In this document: positions 24,306 through 35,600 of the stretch, in pieces | How positions within the stretch are numbered: position 1 is the stretch's first letter | How the letters are laid out: each line of letters begins with the position of its first letter | Position numbers and translations under genes: made by a program | Notes under the pieces: model-generated | The model's input: the letters and a program-made list of their open reading frames with translations, nothing else | Databases searched by the model: none | What the model was told of the DNA's origin: nothing | NCBI RefSeq assembly: GCF_049309525.1 | Contig: NC_133369.1 | Coordinates: 10,687,963 to 10,751,962, forward strand | Reading direction: 5' to 3' | Length of the DNA: 64,000 bases | Source of the DNA: Garra rufa | Taxonomy: Eukaryota > Chordata > Actinopteri > Cypriniformes > Cyprinidae

Positions 24306-24389
24306 ATGGATTTTACCTCGGATCCATGGAAACTATCCTGCAAGCGACGAACAAGCATTTGCACTGCTATCAACAGCTCTGCACAGCAG
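24306..24389 (+). CDS. Candidate first coding exon, unidentified protein
   Basis: An ATG in good initiation context (GAAATGG) opens a frame of 28 codons, beginning MDFTSDPWKLSCKRRT, that runs into a consensus donor CAG followed by GTAACT at 24390. The 220 bases upstream hold more CpG than the surroundings. The exon ends in phase 0 about 120 bases before duplicated copy 2, and nothing equivalent precedes copy 1. I do not recognise the peptide. GAATCATTCG motifs just upstream resemble transposon sequence, so a chance or transposon-derived frame is possible. Confidence 0.25.
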
Positions 24390-26439
24390 GTAACTTTAGC
24401 CTACATTTCGCATTGAAAATAGTACACAATCTCTTTGAAGTACGCTGGAGTATATGCTTTATTTTAATATATTTGAACGGTTTCATGACATATGTCATGA
24501 CTTCAAAAGTCAGTTTGCACCTGTCCTCCAAACATACTTCATTATCTTTTTGCCATTTTACATCACTAGCATTGTAAACAGTTTAGACGTTTTGTCAACG
24601 GTTAAACTTGTTGACACAGTGTGAATATAGAGTGGAATATGTATCTCAGATAGTCTTAAGATACATTTTTAAGTTTACACTGAGAACTGACATTTGAATG
24701 CACATCTTGTCAAATCTGAGAACACTTTGAGACCTAAATGTGTGAAATCACTGTGGTCTTTTCTGAGTGGAAAGAAGACTTCTTAATTTAATTTTAATTG
24801 CTAGAAGAGATAGAAGTGAGATAAATAGGCCTATATAGACCATTTCAAGGACGTAAACAATAACAAGCGCGTTGGAACGCTACTGCGCATGTCTGGTCCT
24901 GAAGTATTTCCGGTAGCGCCATTTCTCCGATCTGTCAATACAAGCGCATACTTTTTAAGTCTAGCGAAAACGCTACAGTTAAAGTAAAAAGCTGCTCATT
25001 ATCTAATCGATGCTGCGTACGTGTACATAGGAGATTGCGCTAAAAGCATATGGCAGTCTGGATGCTAACGGAAATGTTACGAACATTTATTCTTACAATG
25101 GATGACATCAGTCTGAAGCAAGACAGTGCAACTTACTTCATGTTTTGTCCCTAAGATATCCGGAGAGGTTATTCGTGATTAATTCACTTGCATTGCTTGG
25201 TCAGTCTGCATTTCTATGCAAATATTCATATTTATAAGTACATTACTTTTCACAATGTGTATGTTTCAATGCAACGTTAAATGTATGCTATTAAACTAGC
25301 GCTCCATGCTATTATTAACGTTACTTATTTCGTATTGCTAACGTAATCTGTCGGTCCAGACAAACATTTTGAGTACTATAGACTGCCAAAAGTTAGCTTA
25401 CTAAGTCCTTCTCTATATAATTTAGCAGCTTCCACACATTTTTCCCATATTTTACACAGTGTAAATTAGCAGAAAAACTTATTCAGTAGTACATTAACCG
25501 TGCAATCCATGCTGTTGTTTACAACTGAGTATCACCAATATGGCTGCGCATCCGGGTAACTGACCAAACCGTGATGTAAGTGCAAACTCTCTATATATTT
25601 TGTGACTTTTTTACTTGATTTGAGTACGTAGAATTAAAAAAGCTGAATTCACATGCGTGTTTCTTTATCTGGCAAATCTGTTAGGATGAAAATGGAGAGT
25701 CTTGTACCTGTACAATGTCATTAGGTTTACATAGTGATTTATACAGGTCTAGATGAGCACACTCCATCTATCGCGTTTGTAGACTCAGCAGTGTTTATGA
25801 AGGTCTTTATTTGTTAATCTGCATGAGCAAATCGTCCCCCTGTGCTTTGATTTATTGATTAGATGGAAGGCAGTGAACAGAGGACAACAGCGGCCTGTGA
25901 TGATCTGAAATGAGTGTAAACACAGCGTTCAGAATCAACAGCAGGGCTGTTTACACGTCTGCCGCAATTGCGAGGGGAATTTCCATAATCACGTTGTGTT
26001 TCTGCAGGCTTCATTTGACCTCTGTTAGTCCCCGGAGTTGTTGTCAGGTTTAAAGAGTTTCTGTAAGAATCAGGTAAAGGATGATGAGAGCGCAACGAAG
26101 GATGAGTCACCTCGCTGCAGACGCACAGTGATTAAAGACCACAGAAAAGCCTTCCAACACACATGATTTGTTTGTTTCTGTGCGGGTGATTGTGGGAGGA
26201 GAATGAGGATGAATCAGAATTTGCTTTGTAATATTGTACCTCTTTGTTCCATTTAAGCGGATGTTATAAGGTGATAAAAAGCTCTTATGGAAATGTACCA
26301 TGGTTTTTAGACATGTACAGAGGAACTTAGTATGTTATATGGTAAAAATCTTACATTTAAATAATTTTATATCACTTTACACAATAGTTATTGCTTCAAA
26401 ACAGCTTTATGGAATATAAATGTGTATATATACATATAC

Positions 26440-27530
26440 ATTTATACTCTGCCATTTAAAGGTTAGGGTTCAGTAAGATTTTTTTGTTTTTCTTTTAAAA
26501 GAAGTTTCTTATGCTCATCAAGGCTGCATCCAGATAAATATTGTGAAATATTATTTTAATGTAAAATAACTGTTTTCTATGTGAATATATTTTAAAATGT
26601 AATTTATTCCTGTGATGCAAAGCTGATTTTTCAGCATTATTACTCCAGTCATCAGTGTCACATGATCCTTCAGAAAGCATTGTAGGCTAATATTTATTAT
26701 CCAAGTTGAAAACAGCTGTGCTGCTTAATATTTTGTTGGAACCTGTGATACTTTTTTCAGGATTCTTAAACAATAAAAATATTAATAATATAATAATATT
26801 TTGTAGCAATATAAACTAGCATTTAAAAGTTTGTGGTCGGTAATTTTTTATTCTTTCTTTTTTTGAAAGAAATTCATATTTTTATTCACCAGTGATGACT
26901 TTTATTGTTAGAAAATATTTATATTTTGAATAAATACTGTTCTTTTTAACTTTTTATTCATCCTAAAAAAAAAAAGAATAATAGGTTACAGAAAAAGCAG
27001 CACTGCTTTGCATCACAGGAATAAATTATATTTTAAAATATATTAAAATAGAAAACCATAATGTTGAACTGAAATAATATTTCACAGTATTCAATTTTTT
27101 TCTGTTTTTTTTTTATCATGAAAAATGCAGCCTTGATGAGCTATGAGAATTCTTTAAAAGCATTAAAAATCTTACTGATCCCAAACTTTTGAACAGCAGT
27201 GTATATACTGTACAAATTAATAGTTTTATTCATCAAGGATGCATCAAATTGAACAAAAAATGTTAAGCAGCACAACTGTTTTCCAGAAGATCAGCATATT
27301 AAAATGATTTTTGAAGGATCATGTGATACTGAAGACTGGAGTAATGACTGCACAAAATTAACAATATTATTTTTACTGTATTTGTTAAAAAATACAGTAA
27401 ATGCAGGCCTGATAAAAAAAACATTAAAAAACTACTATTTTATAACTGAAAGAGAAAATAGTTGTTTTAAATTGTAATAATATTTAAAATTTGTATTGTA
27501 TTTTTGATTAAATACAGTAAATGCAGTCTT
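26440..27530. mobile_element. Compound AT-rich repeat, copy 2
   Basis: Same structure as 6550-7640, with the reverse piece at 26495-26790, the forward piece to about 27205 and a third piece to 27530. Only scattered substitutions and homopolymer changes separate them. Confidence 0.7.
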
Positions 27531-27531
27531 G

Positions 27532-27935
27532 ATCACTGCAAAAAATGCTTTTCTTACTTAGATTTTTTTGTATCTAATATCTAAAAATTCTTAAATCAAG
27601 AAGGATTTTCTAGACGAGTAGAAATGAAAAAAAAAGTTTTCCGAAATTAAGTGTTTAATCAAAATTAAGTGCTTTTTTGCTTAAAACAAGCAAAAAAATC
27701 TGCCAATGGAGTAAGAAAAATAATCTTGTTTTCTGTTTGAAATACGATTCTTTTGCTTACCCCATTGGCAGATTTTTTTGTATGTTCTAAGCAAAAACTC
27801 ACTTAATTTTGACTTTTTTTTTTTTTTTTCAGAAAACAAGACAATAATTTTTACTCATCTAGAAAATCCTTTTTGATTTAAGAATTTTTAGATAATTTGG
27901 CTGGAAACAAGACATTTTTCAAGACTATTTAAAAA
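27532..27935. mobile_element. Palindromic MITE, copy 2
   Basis: Same arms and centre as 7643-8040. Confidence 0.8.
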
Positions 27936-29821
27936 AAACCCACTTAGATACTTATCATTAGTGAAAGGAAGACTTCACATACAGTGAGTCTTTAGTCGTA
28001 CCATAGTTTGAGAAGCATAGTCTTAGGGGGAAAAAAATCACATTAAATTTTTTACACTTGATTCAGTAGGCCACAATTCCCAATGGAAAGCAGGATTCAA
28101 AAAAAAAAAAAAAAGACAAGCCATCAAAGTGCCAGCAAGCTGCTTCCCACGTCTCCCCAGTCGCCGTCTCATCCATATTGTTTATCTTCTTGTTATTCAT
28201 TTTCTGTGCAAGAAATTGACCGTAAGCCCTCCTCTCTGTTGTTTGTTGATGTTTCTGCATTGAATTCTTACATTGCTTTGTGGGAGAGTTTGTAGAAGAA
28301 CAGAGACTTTTGGGGTGGTTGTTTAAAGTCAACCTAGTCTGCAGTTAGTTGTGTAAACTGCAAGTCTTTAAATGTACTCAAGGTGACTTGCTTCTGTCTT
28401 GTAGTGTTCACTGGCCCTTCCATTTCAATGTCAATAGCACAGTTTTCTCAACAAGCTTGCCACTGCCCTCTGAAACCTCACCACACACACAGTCCATGCC
28501 ACTTTATTTTGGAGCGATGCAATGCTTTTGATGAAATCACTGTAAATTTGTGGAACGCTTAGACCAGAGGGATGACTCACTGCTGAGAAGAGGAAATACA
28601 ATAAAATGAAATAACCTTCTGAACGTGCCACGTTTCCCTCAGCACAGTCCTCTGCTTCCGCTGCTGTTGTGGGCTTATGGCCTGAACGCTGAATAAAGAA
28701 CTGTTTGTTTTTTTCATACCTACTGCAGGTATCACAGCTTTTATGATTACAACTATTTTTTTTTCTTCAACATGCTTTGTCTGTTTTTTTTTTTTCACAT
28801 CTCCTCCCACACGTGTCTCAGATGTGTTGGGTTAAAAATAGAGTAGATTAAACCAGCATGTGAAGATCAGAGTGTGAAAGTCATAGTGGAATACCGAACA
28901 GGAGAAAGTCCCATGATTCAGTGCTGTTCATCAATGCCATGTCTCTGTGTTTTCCCAGAACTCCACAACAGACAGCTCTTAAAATAGACCAATGTATTGT
29001 GTGTCTGTGGACTTTAAAACATTAAAAGAAATACAACAACAAAGCATTGACACAACTGTACACATATGTATACTATACTCTTTGTCCCCACACTGTGTGT
29101 GTAAAAACATTTAAATTAAATAAAAAATAGTTTACTTCCTTTAATCACAGCAGTCTTTAACGTCTGTTGTTAAATGTCCAATTTCTGTTTTTGAAAAACT
29201 TTGGCACTTTATTTTCTTGTTGTTGTTATTTTAAATGAGCCATAATTTCCCCGTATTTTAAATTAAATTAAATTTAATTTAATTTAAACTTTTATTTGAA
29301 GTTAACTTTTAGTTTTTATCCATAGCAATACTAGCACTGGACCTCATTCAGAAAACATTTTTTTTTTCATAAATGATTTGTGGAATTAATTAAATGGAAT
29401 TTAATTCAAAGCAATAATTTTCATATTAATAGATTAATAAATTATGCAAATGTTTTTTTTTTCATGCTTGTGTTTCATGTTTCTGTGTAATTTTTTGTAT
29501 CAATACATTTTTGATGATTTTTTTAGTTTAATTTTAATGTTAGTGAACGTTTTGACATGAAGTTGATGTCTTCTTTAGAAAAGTACTTTGTGAAAGGTCA
29601 ATTCATGACCTTTGGCCTAAGGAGGATTGTAATTTTAGAGATTTCTAGAAGGAGAAATGTGCATTTGCTCTCTTGACTCGCAAAATGTGCTTCCAACGAT
29701 AGTTGAGGTGTTGGAGATGAGCACGTCTCTAGAAGCCAAAGAGCAAATTCATGTGCTTTTTCTGTCTGCTCCCAAAATATTGCATTTCCAAATTCTTCCA
29801 AGTGAATATTACTTAGGGCAG

Positions 29822-29825
<4 letters not shown>

Positions 29826-29898
<73 letters not shown>
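29826..29898. repeat. Expanded TA microsatellite
   Basis: About 35 TA units occupy a site where copy 1 (near 9938) has roughly seven. The predicted frames made of alternating Tyr and Ile are artefacts of this run. Confidence 0.95.
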
Positions 29899-30182
29899 GG
29901 AAGCCTGTTTCTGCCACTGAATAAAAAATAAAAAAGACTTTTTATCTCGCAGTTCTGACTTTTTTTCTCTCAATTGCGTGTTTACATCTAGCAATTCTGA
30001 CTTTTTTCTCTCAGTTGCATTATATATACTCGCAATTGCAAGTTAAAGTCAGAATTGTGGAATATAAACTCAAAATTTTTACTTTTGCAATTGCAAGTTT
30101 ATATTTTGCAATTCTGACATTTTTCTTAGAATCGCATTATATAAACTTTATCTACAATTGCAAGTTATAAAGTCCATTTTAT

Positions 30183-30245
<63 letters not shown>

Positions 30246-30307
30246 TTCTTATATATTATATATTAATTTTATTATAAAGTCAGAATCGTAAGATATAAAC
30301 TCAAAAT

Positions 30308-31516
30308 TAGGGATGCACCGAAATGAAAATTCTTGGCCAAAACCGAAAATGAGGAAACCAAGGCCGAAAACCGAAACACCGAAAGAATTATGCCAATTAT
30401 TAATACCATTGCATTTATGGCTATGACTGTGTACTAATCTTACTAAAAATCAAGGCATTGCGATTGCATAAATTAATTATTAAAGTTTAAAAGAATAAAT
30501 CAATTATGTTAATTTAAACAATTATTATCAATCAAATATTACTTAAATAACATATACATATATTTTCCTGCCTTTGTTTAAATTGTTAAAAATTTTTATA
30601 ACACATTATCTTGTGGATCCATCAGTTCACGTTTACATCTCTACGTGTTTCTCTTCCAGCAGGAGGCGCTTTTAGAATGGTACACAAAGCAGCGCAGCAA
30701 ATGACTTTGAAACGTGCAGCGCTCATATTTATTCAATGGATAGCCTTTTGAAATTTCATCGCAATTCTTGTCTTTCAGTCCCCACATTTAAGAGCACCTG
30801 AAATCATAATTAAGACTTTCTTAACCCCTAATAACATTGCATTCATCAATGAAAATTAAGAGCTTTATTTCAAGAACTTTCAAAAACAACCCTTACACAA
30901 AATAAGTTTCTTTTTATTTTTTTCTCACCATGTTCGGGGCACAAGAAAAATATTAGGGAACTAAATTAATATCAGCATATGAAGTATAACCGTCTCTCAT
31001 TGTCTCTGAGAGAATGCACGTCAGATGCTGAAAGCACTGTCAGTTTTTACTTTCACTTTAACATATTGCGCAGTTTTCACGTTGCTTGTGTGATATCCAT
31101 TGGGTCACCTCCATGGTTTAAAACATAAATATTTATAAAAAGACAGTACATAGAAAAGACATATCTTTAAAATATTGTGACGTAACACCAACGTACAGTA
31201 AAGCCATTGTTTTTCACTCACTGAAAGCTACATCTGTCTCGATCTCTGCTCTCATCACTGGCTGCACACACGACTGCAGACACACCCCCTCTTGAAATTT
31301 CGGCATTACAAGTTTTGAAAAATCGCTATCTGTGGGTCTTTCTCAGATATACTGAAATAAGTCCACACCGCAGACGTTGCTTCAGACAAGCACTTGCAGG
31401 CCGCGGTTTCTGTTTGCGTCAACATACTGTTTCGGTCGTATTGTTTCGGTGAAAAAATTTTAAAAATCCATTTTCGGCCGAAAATTTTCGGTGGCCGAAT
31501 ATTCGGGGCATCCCTA
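30308..31516 (-). mobile_element. hAT-type transposon remnant, copy 2, 1209 bp
   Basis: Termini TAGGGATGCACCG and GGCATCCCTA are flanked by CTCAAAAT on both sides (30300-30307 and 31517-31524). The BED-like frame on the minus strand is broken: an extra base turns the CKTC of copy 1 into a short unrelated tail. Confidence 0.92.
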
Positions 31517-31524
31517 CTCAAAAT

Positions 31525-33026
31525 TCTTCCTTTTACCTTATCAATTGCAAGTTTATTTCTTGAAATTTTGACTTCTTTCTTAGAATTGCGTTATATAAAC
31601 TCACAATTGTGAGTTATAAAGTCGAAATTGCATTATAAACTTGCAAGTGCAAGTTATAAAGTCAGAATTGCAGGATAAACTCACAATTCTGCCTTTTTAT
31701 CTCCCAATTGCGAGTATATATTTTGCAATTCTGACTTTTTTTTTCTCATAATTCAGACTTTTTTTCTCATAAATTGTGAGATATAAACATGCAATTGCGA
31801 GTTATAAAGTCATTTCTCACTAAATAATTTTTATTCACCCATATTCTTCTTTATACTTTGTTTTTCACTGTGAAACAGAACATGCGCTGGGAGAGCCAGC
31901 TGACAACGTAGATTGTCTTCTATTTGTTTTTCTTCTTGTCTCGTTGAGATCTCGTGTCACTGTGAAATCGTTCCTACAGTCAACAAGTGTGTGGTCTTGG
32001 TCAAATCGTAGTGTGCGCATTCAGAGGATCATAAGGCTAAAAATCAGTAGAAACTATCTGCATGTCTGTGATCTCCCATGGTTTTGAAAACAGTTAAGAT
32101 TTGAAAATCGTCTAGTGCACCGGATGAATGATAGGGCCCATAAACTCACAAGTGTGAGTTATAAAGTCCAGTTCTCACATTTCTCACTCCTGTTGGAATG
32201 ACCTGCCTAACTCAAAAACACATCTCTTCCATCTTTATTTGACCCTCTAACGCTAGCACCCTGTATTCTAATTCTATTCTTTAAAAAAAAAACTTGCCCT
32301 TTTAGACTTATACTCTATTCATTTACTTACTGCTTGTTTTCTTAAAAAAACAAAAACTAACACTAGCTTTTCTGTTATTTTTGTATTATATCTATCTATT
32401 TTAGGCCTCTAACACTAGCTTGCTTTTTCTTTTTTTATTCTATCTATTTTCTTTTTATTACATAATTTAGAAAAATCTTTGCTAGGCTAAATTAGACTTG
32501 TCATAGCACTTGCATGTTATTGCTGTTTTGTTAATTTTGATTGCTTCCATTGTCCTCTTTTGTAAGTCGCTTTGGATAAAAGCATCTGCTAAATGTAAAT
32601 GTAAATAACTCACAATTTTGTTATAAAATCAGAATTGCAGGATATAAACTCACAATTCTAACTTTCTCCGAATAGTGTTATGTAAAACGCAATTGCTAGT
32701 TATGAAGTCAGAATTGTGGGTTATAAAAGTTAATATCTCCCAGTTCTGCCTATCTTTCTCATAGTTCAGACTTTTTTCTCATAATTGTGAGATATAAACT
32801 TGCAATTACAAGTTATAAAGTCCAATTCCGAGGGGAATAAAGACAGAATTGCGAGTTTATATCTCACATTTCTCACTTAATAACTCGCAATTTTGTGTTA
32901 GTCAGAATTGCAATATATAAACTCGCAATTCTGAGAAAAAAAGCCAGAATTGCGAGTTTATATCTTGCAATTCTGGCTTTTTTTCAATTTTGAGAAGAAA
33001 ATATCTGAATTGTGAGATAGAAAGTT
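31525..33026. repeat. Palindromic short-motif array (GTCAGAATTGCGAG / CAATTCTGAC)
   Basis: Irregular units of 20-30 bases alternate GAGTTATAAAGTCAGAATTG with TATAAACTCGCAATTCTGA and the complements of both. Because the unit is itself nearly palindromic, the array has no fixed strand. It is interrupted by about 300 bases of unrelated DNA (31850-32150) and by an L2 tail (32185-32606). Confidence 0.85.
32185..32606 (+). mobile_element. 5'-truncated L2-type LINE 3' end
   Basis: The segment contains GGAATGACCTGCCTAACTC, the end of the reverse-transcriptase region as I know it from fish L2 elements. It finishes GTAAGTCGCTTTGGATAAAAG, GCATCTGCTAAATG and a short TGTAAATG repeat, the typical L2 tail. 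No open frame survives. Confidence 0.7.
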
Positions 33027-33545
33027 GCCAGTGTTTCCCATTCATTAACTAGAGTGTGGCGGCCCGCCACAGTCTAATCTGTCCCGCCACAGTTTCATAA
33101 TAAACCGAAAATATATTCATACTCGTCATTATACCATAAAATGTTTTTAACGTTGTGTTTCATGCCATCGCTTTGGCAAAGTGTCCGTCAAACGAGCTAA
33201 GCGTAATTATTGCGTTATCCTCTCATCAAGTCTGTTTGCGCTGCTTGTTTCAAAGCGAAGCGCGCACTTGATTCATTCATTCATTTGCCGTGTCTCAGAG
33301 TCAGAGCCTTTGATTGAGCGCGTTTACATGCACGTTCTTAAAACGATTATGCTTAATAAGCCGAAAACGCAAGTGGTCATGTAAACGCAGTAACCCGTTT
33401 TCTTTTACTGGAGTAAGGTCATAATTGGCGTAAACATAAACCTGTCGGCACAGGTAGCTTTCTGCCTCTTGCGGGCGGCAGTGGCACGTAAATGCAATAA
33501 CCCGCTTTCTGTCGGTTTATTGAAGTGCGCATGTGTGATGCGTGA
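33027..33545. mobile_element. Fragment of a DNA transposon starting CAGTGTTTCCC
   Basis: CAGTGTTTCCCATTC is a common terminus of fish DNA transposons; the opposite end was not found. 33319-33520 has paired GTTTACATG/CATGTAAAC and AATAACCCG motifs that suggest a second repeat. A 67-codon frame at 33181 is not recognisable. Confidence 0.4.
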
Positions 33546-34192
33546 CAAGAACGTCTAGGTTACGAAGGTAACCCTCGTTCCCTGAAGGAGGGAACGGAGA
33601 CGTTACATTGGGATCTCGCTTGAGAGACCGATCATCTCTGAGCCTTATTAAAAAGGCCAATTGAAAATTGGCGAGTGGACGCGCACCACTCATACAGGTT
33701 TTCGCTGAAGAGCCGATCAAGCCGGCGTCAGCGCAATGCCAGGGCCGTGGCAGGGGAATGTAACGTCTCCGTTCCCTCCTTCAGGGAACGAGGGTTACCT
33801 TCGTAACCTAGACGTTCCCCCTCAGTCGAATCACTTCGACGTTACATTGGGAACAGACCCGTGGAACAGGCCACGACCCTGGCACCGCGTTACGCACAAC
33901 TCACGTGCCGACAAGTATAGCCGACAGGCTGCACGGTTGAGTTTCCCCGGCTTCAAGTGAATGGCAAGCAGCAAAATCTGCCACGTTACACTCCGTGGGA
34001 GCAGATGGTAGACGAGCTGTGAGCATCTGTCGTACATGGCATCCCAACCCGTGGTAGGCCACGGGCTGACTTGTCGGCAATACTGCGGGAAACCCAGCCC
34101 TGGAGACGGAAACATACCTGTATGTGCTTCGTCGTGAGCCTCTGTGCCGACAGCCTAAGAAGGGACCGGACAGAGCTCCATCCAGGAGGGTG

Positions 34193-34393
34193 TTAACCCA
34201 CCACTCTATCTGGGCACGTGAAGTAGGGACTGTAAGACCCTGACCTCATCCCGGCTGGAGGGACAGGCTGGATCGCGTCCTTCGCCAGTAGGAACGCGAC
34301 CTCCGCAGGCAGGACAGAGGCACACCTGCCCGAATAAAAGAATGTAAAGGGTACCTCTGAGCCTGGGCGGACGCCTGATGAGCTAAAAAGCAA
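34193..34393 (-). pseudogene. DIRS reverse-transcriptase N-terminal fragment
   Basis: The frame holds LLAKDAIQPVPPAGMRSGSY followed by SPYF, matching the segment just before the first RT motif in DIRS pol. It then goes out of register and stops at 34193. Finger and palm motifs, including the YxDD box, are absent. The gag-RT order supports one deleted element. Confidence 0.65.
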
Positions 34394-34802
34394 AGCCGAG
34401 CCGTACCGTCCGTATCAACCAGCATAGTGGTATCAAGGGAACGTTGACCGACGTGACCGTGGTGGGGCAGCCTAGGGGGAGACAGGGAAGGAGACAGAAC
34501 CCAGAAGGATTGAATGTCCTGGAGAAGTGTCTAACTGCAGCAAGCAGTGCTTACCTACTTCCCTGGTTCCCGCGCTGGCGACAGACGGCTCCGAGTCTGG
34601 TTCCGAGGAGTGTAAATGTTGCTCAGGAAGAAAACTCGGGGCCGGAGCCCCAGAGGTGAGAAAATTCGCTCTTTTTGTGAAAATGTGTGAAAATGTGGCA
34701 GCATTGAAGTACACAGTGGCTCCCGGCCCTCCACCGGGAGCGGGGAACATTGATGTCATCGTTCCCTAAAGAGCAGTCTCAATCACCTCTGGGATGCCCG
34801 CG

Positions 34803-35554
34803 TCAGGGACGTTTCGCAGTTTTCTTGCGGGTGTTTTGGGCCGGTCCCTGCGCCGCGGGCGGCGCCGCTCTCCTGCGGCTACCTCTGCGCTTGCGGGCCC
34901 CTTCCGCCAACCTGGCGTCGTGGGCCTCCGCGGGAGACAGAGCTGTAGATGTTGTGGCCGCAGGGGGGCGCCCTCGGCGACGTACAGGCGGAGGCGGCGT
35001 AACCGGCGACGGAATGAGAGCTTCGCGGCGGGGCAAGATGTGTTTAATCGCCTCCGTCTGTTTCTGTACTGCCGAGAACTGCTGGGCGAAGTCCTCGACA
35101 GTGTCGCCGAACAGGCCACTCTGGGAGATGGGAGCGTCGAGAAAGCGTGCTTTGTGAGCCATAGGTGTCGCTCCTGGACCACAGCCGTGGACATCACCTG
35201 ACCAAGGGCCCGCGCCGCGACCTTCGTCGTCCGAAGGGCGAAGTCGGTGGCAGCGCGGAGTTCCTGCATCACGCCCTGGTCAGAACCACCCTCGTGCAGC
35301 TGTTTCAACCCCTTGGCTTGGTAAACCTGCAGGGTTGCCATAGCGTGCAAGGCTGAGGCAGCCTGGCCCGCGGCGTGTAAAGCGCGGCCCGCAAGGGCGG
35401 ACGAGCGCACACGCCTTGGACGGGAGATGCGGCCGGTCCCGCCAGGTGGCGGTGCCCCGCGGGCAAAGGTGCACCGCAACAGCGCGCTTGACCTGGGGAA
35501 CCGACACATATCCCCTGGCCGCCCCGCCATCAACACATTTAAGGTCCTGTGCAT
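34803..35554 (-). pseudogene. DIRS gag remnant, frameshifted
   Basis: One frame (35554 to about 35160) carries the alanine-rich stretch AAGQAASALHAMATLQVYQA and then VVQERHLWL, which I associate with fish DIRS gag. The sequence continues after a frameshift near 35160 in the next frame (35162-34803) with RFLDAPISQSGLFGDTVEDF and an Arg/Pro-rich tail ending at a stop at 34803. Gag packages the element RNA. The expected N-terminal part is not visible upstream of 35554. No intact protein is made. Confidence 0.68.
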
Positions 35555-35600
35555 TAATGACGACCTTTACTGCCACTGCTGTAACCTTTACATTAAAGAG

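Larger units (their letters stand above)
24512..31561. repeat. Duplicated block, copy 2 (partner 2944-11625)
   Basis: Collinear with copy 1 at an offset of 21568 bases at the left edge. It lacks the hAT and TTAA-palindrome insertions and about 35 bases near 25332 (copy 1 has ATTTATTTCAAAATGTG there). Shared contents are the compound repeat (26440-27530), a palindromic MITE (27532-27935), the motif-array head (29898) and a hAT element (30308-31516). The TA run at 29826-29898 is far longer than the matching run near 9938. No supportable gene is seen. Confidence 0.93.
33549..35600 (-). mobile_element. DIRS-type (tyrosine recombinase class) retroelement, internally deleted
   Basis: Minus-strand remnants come in the order gag (35554 to 34803), then the start of reverse transcriptase (34393 to 34193), then a GC-rich non-coding end carrying two 61 bp inverted repeats (33549-33609 and 33757-33817). 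GACGTTACATTGGGA also occurs as a direct repeat at 33599 and 33838. DIRS elements end in inverted rather than direct long repeats. The RNase H, methylase-like and recombinase regions are missing. GC content is well above the surroundings. The right limit near 35600 is approximate. Confidence 0.72.
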
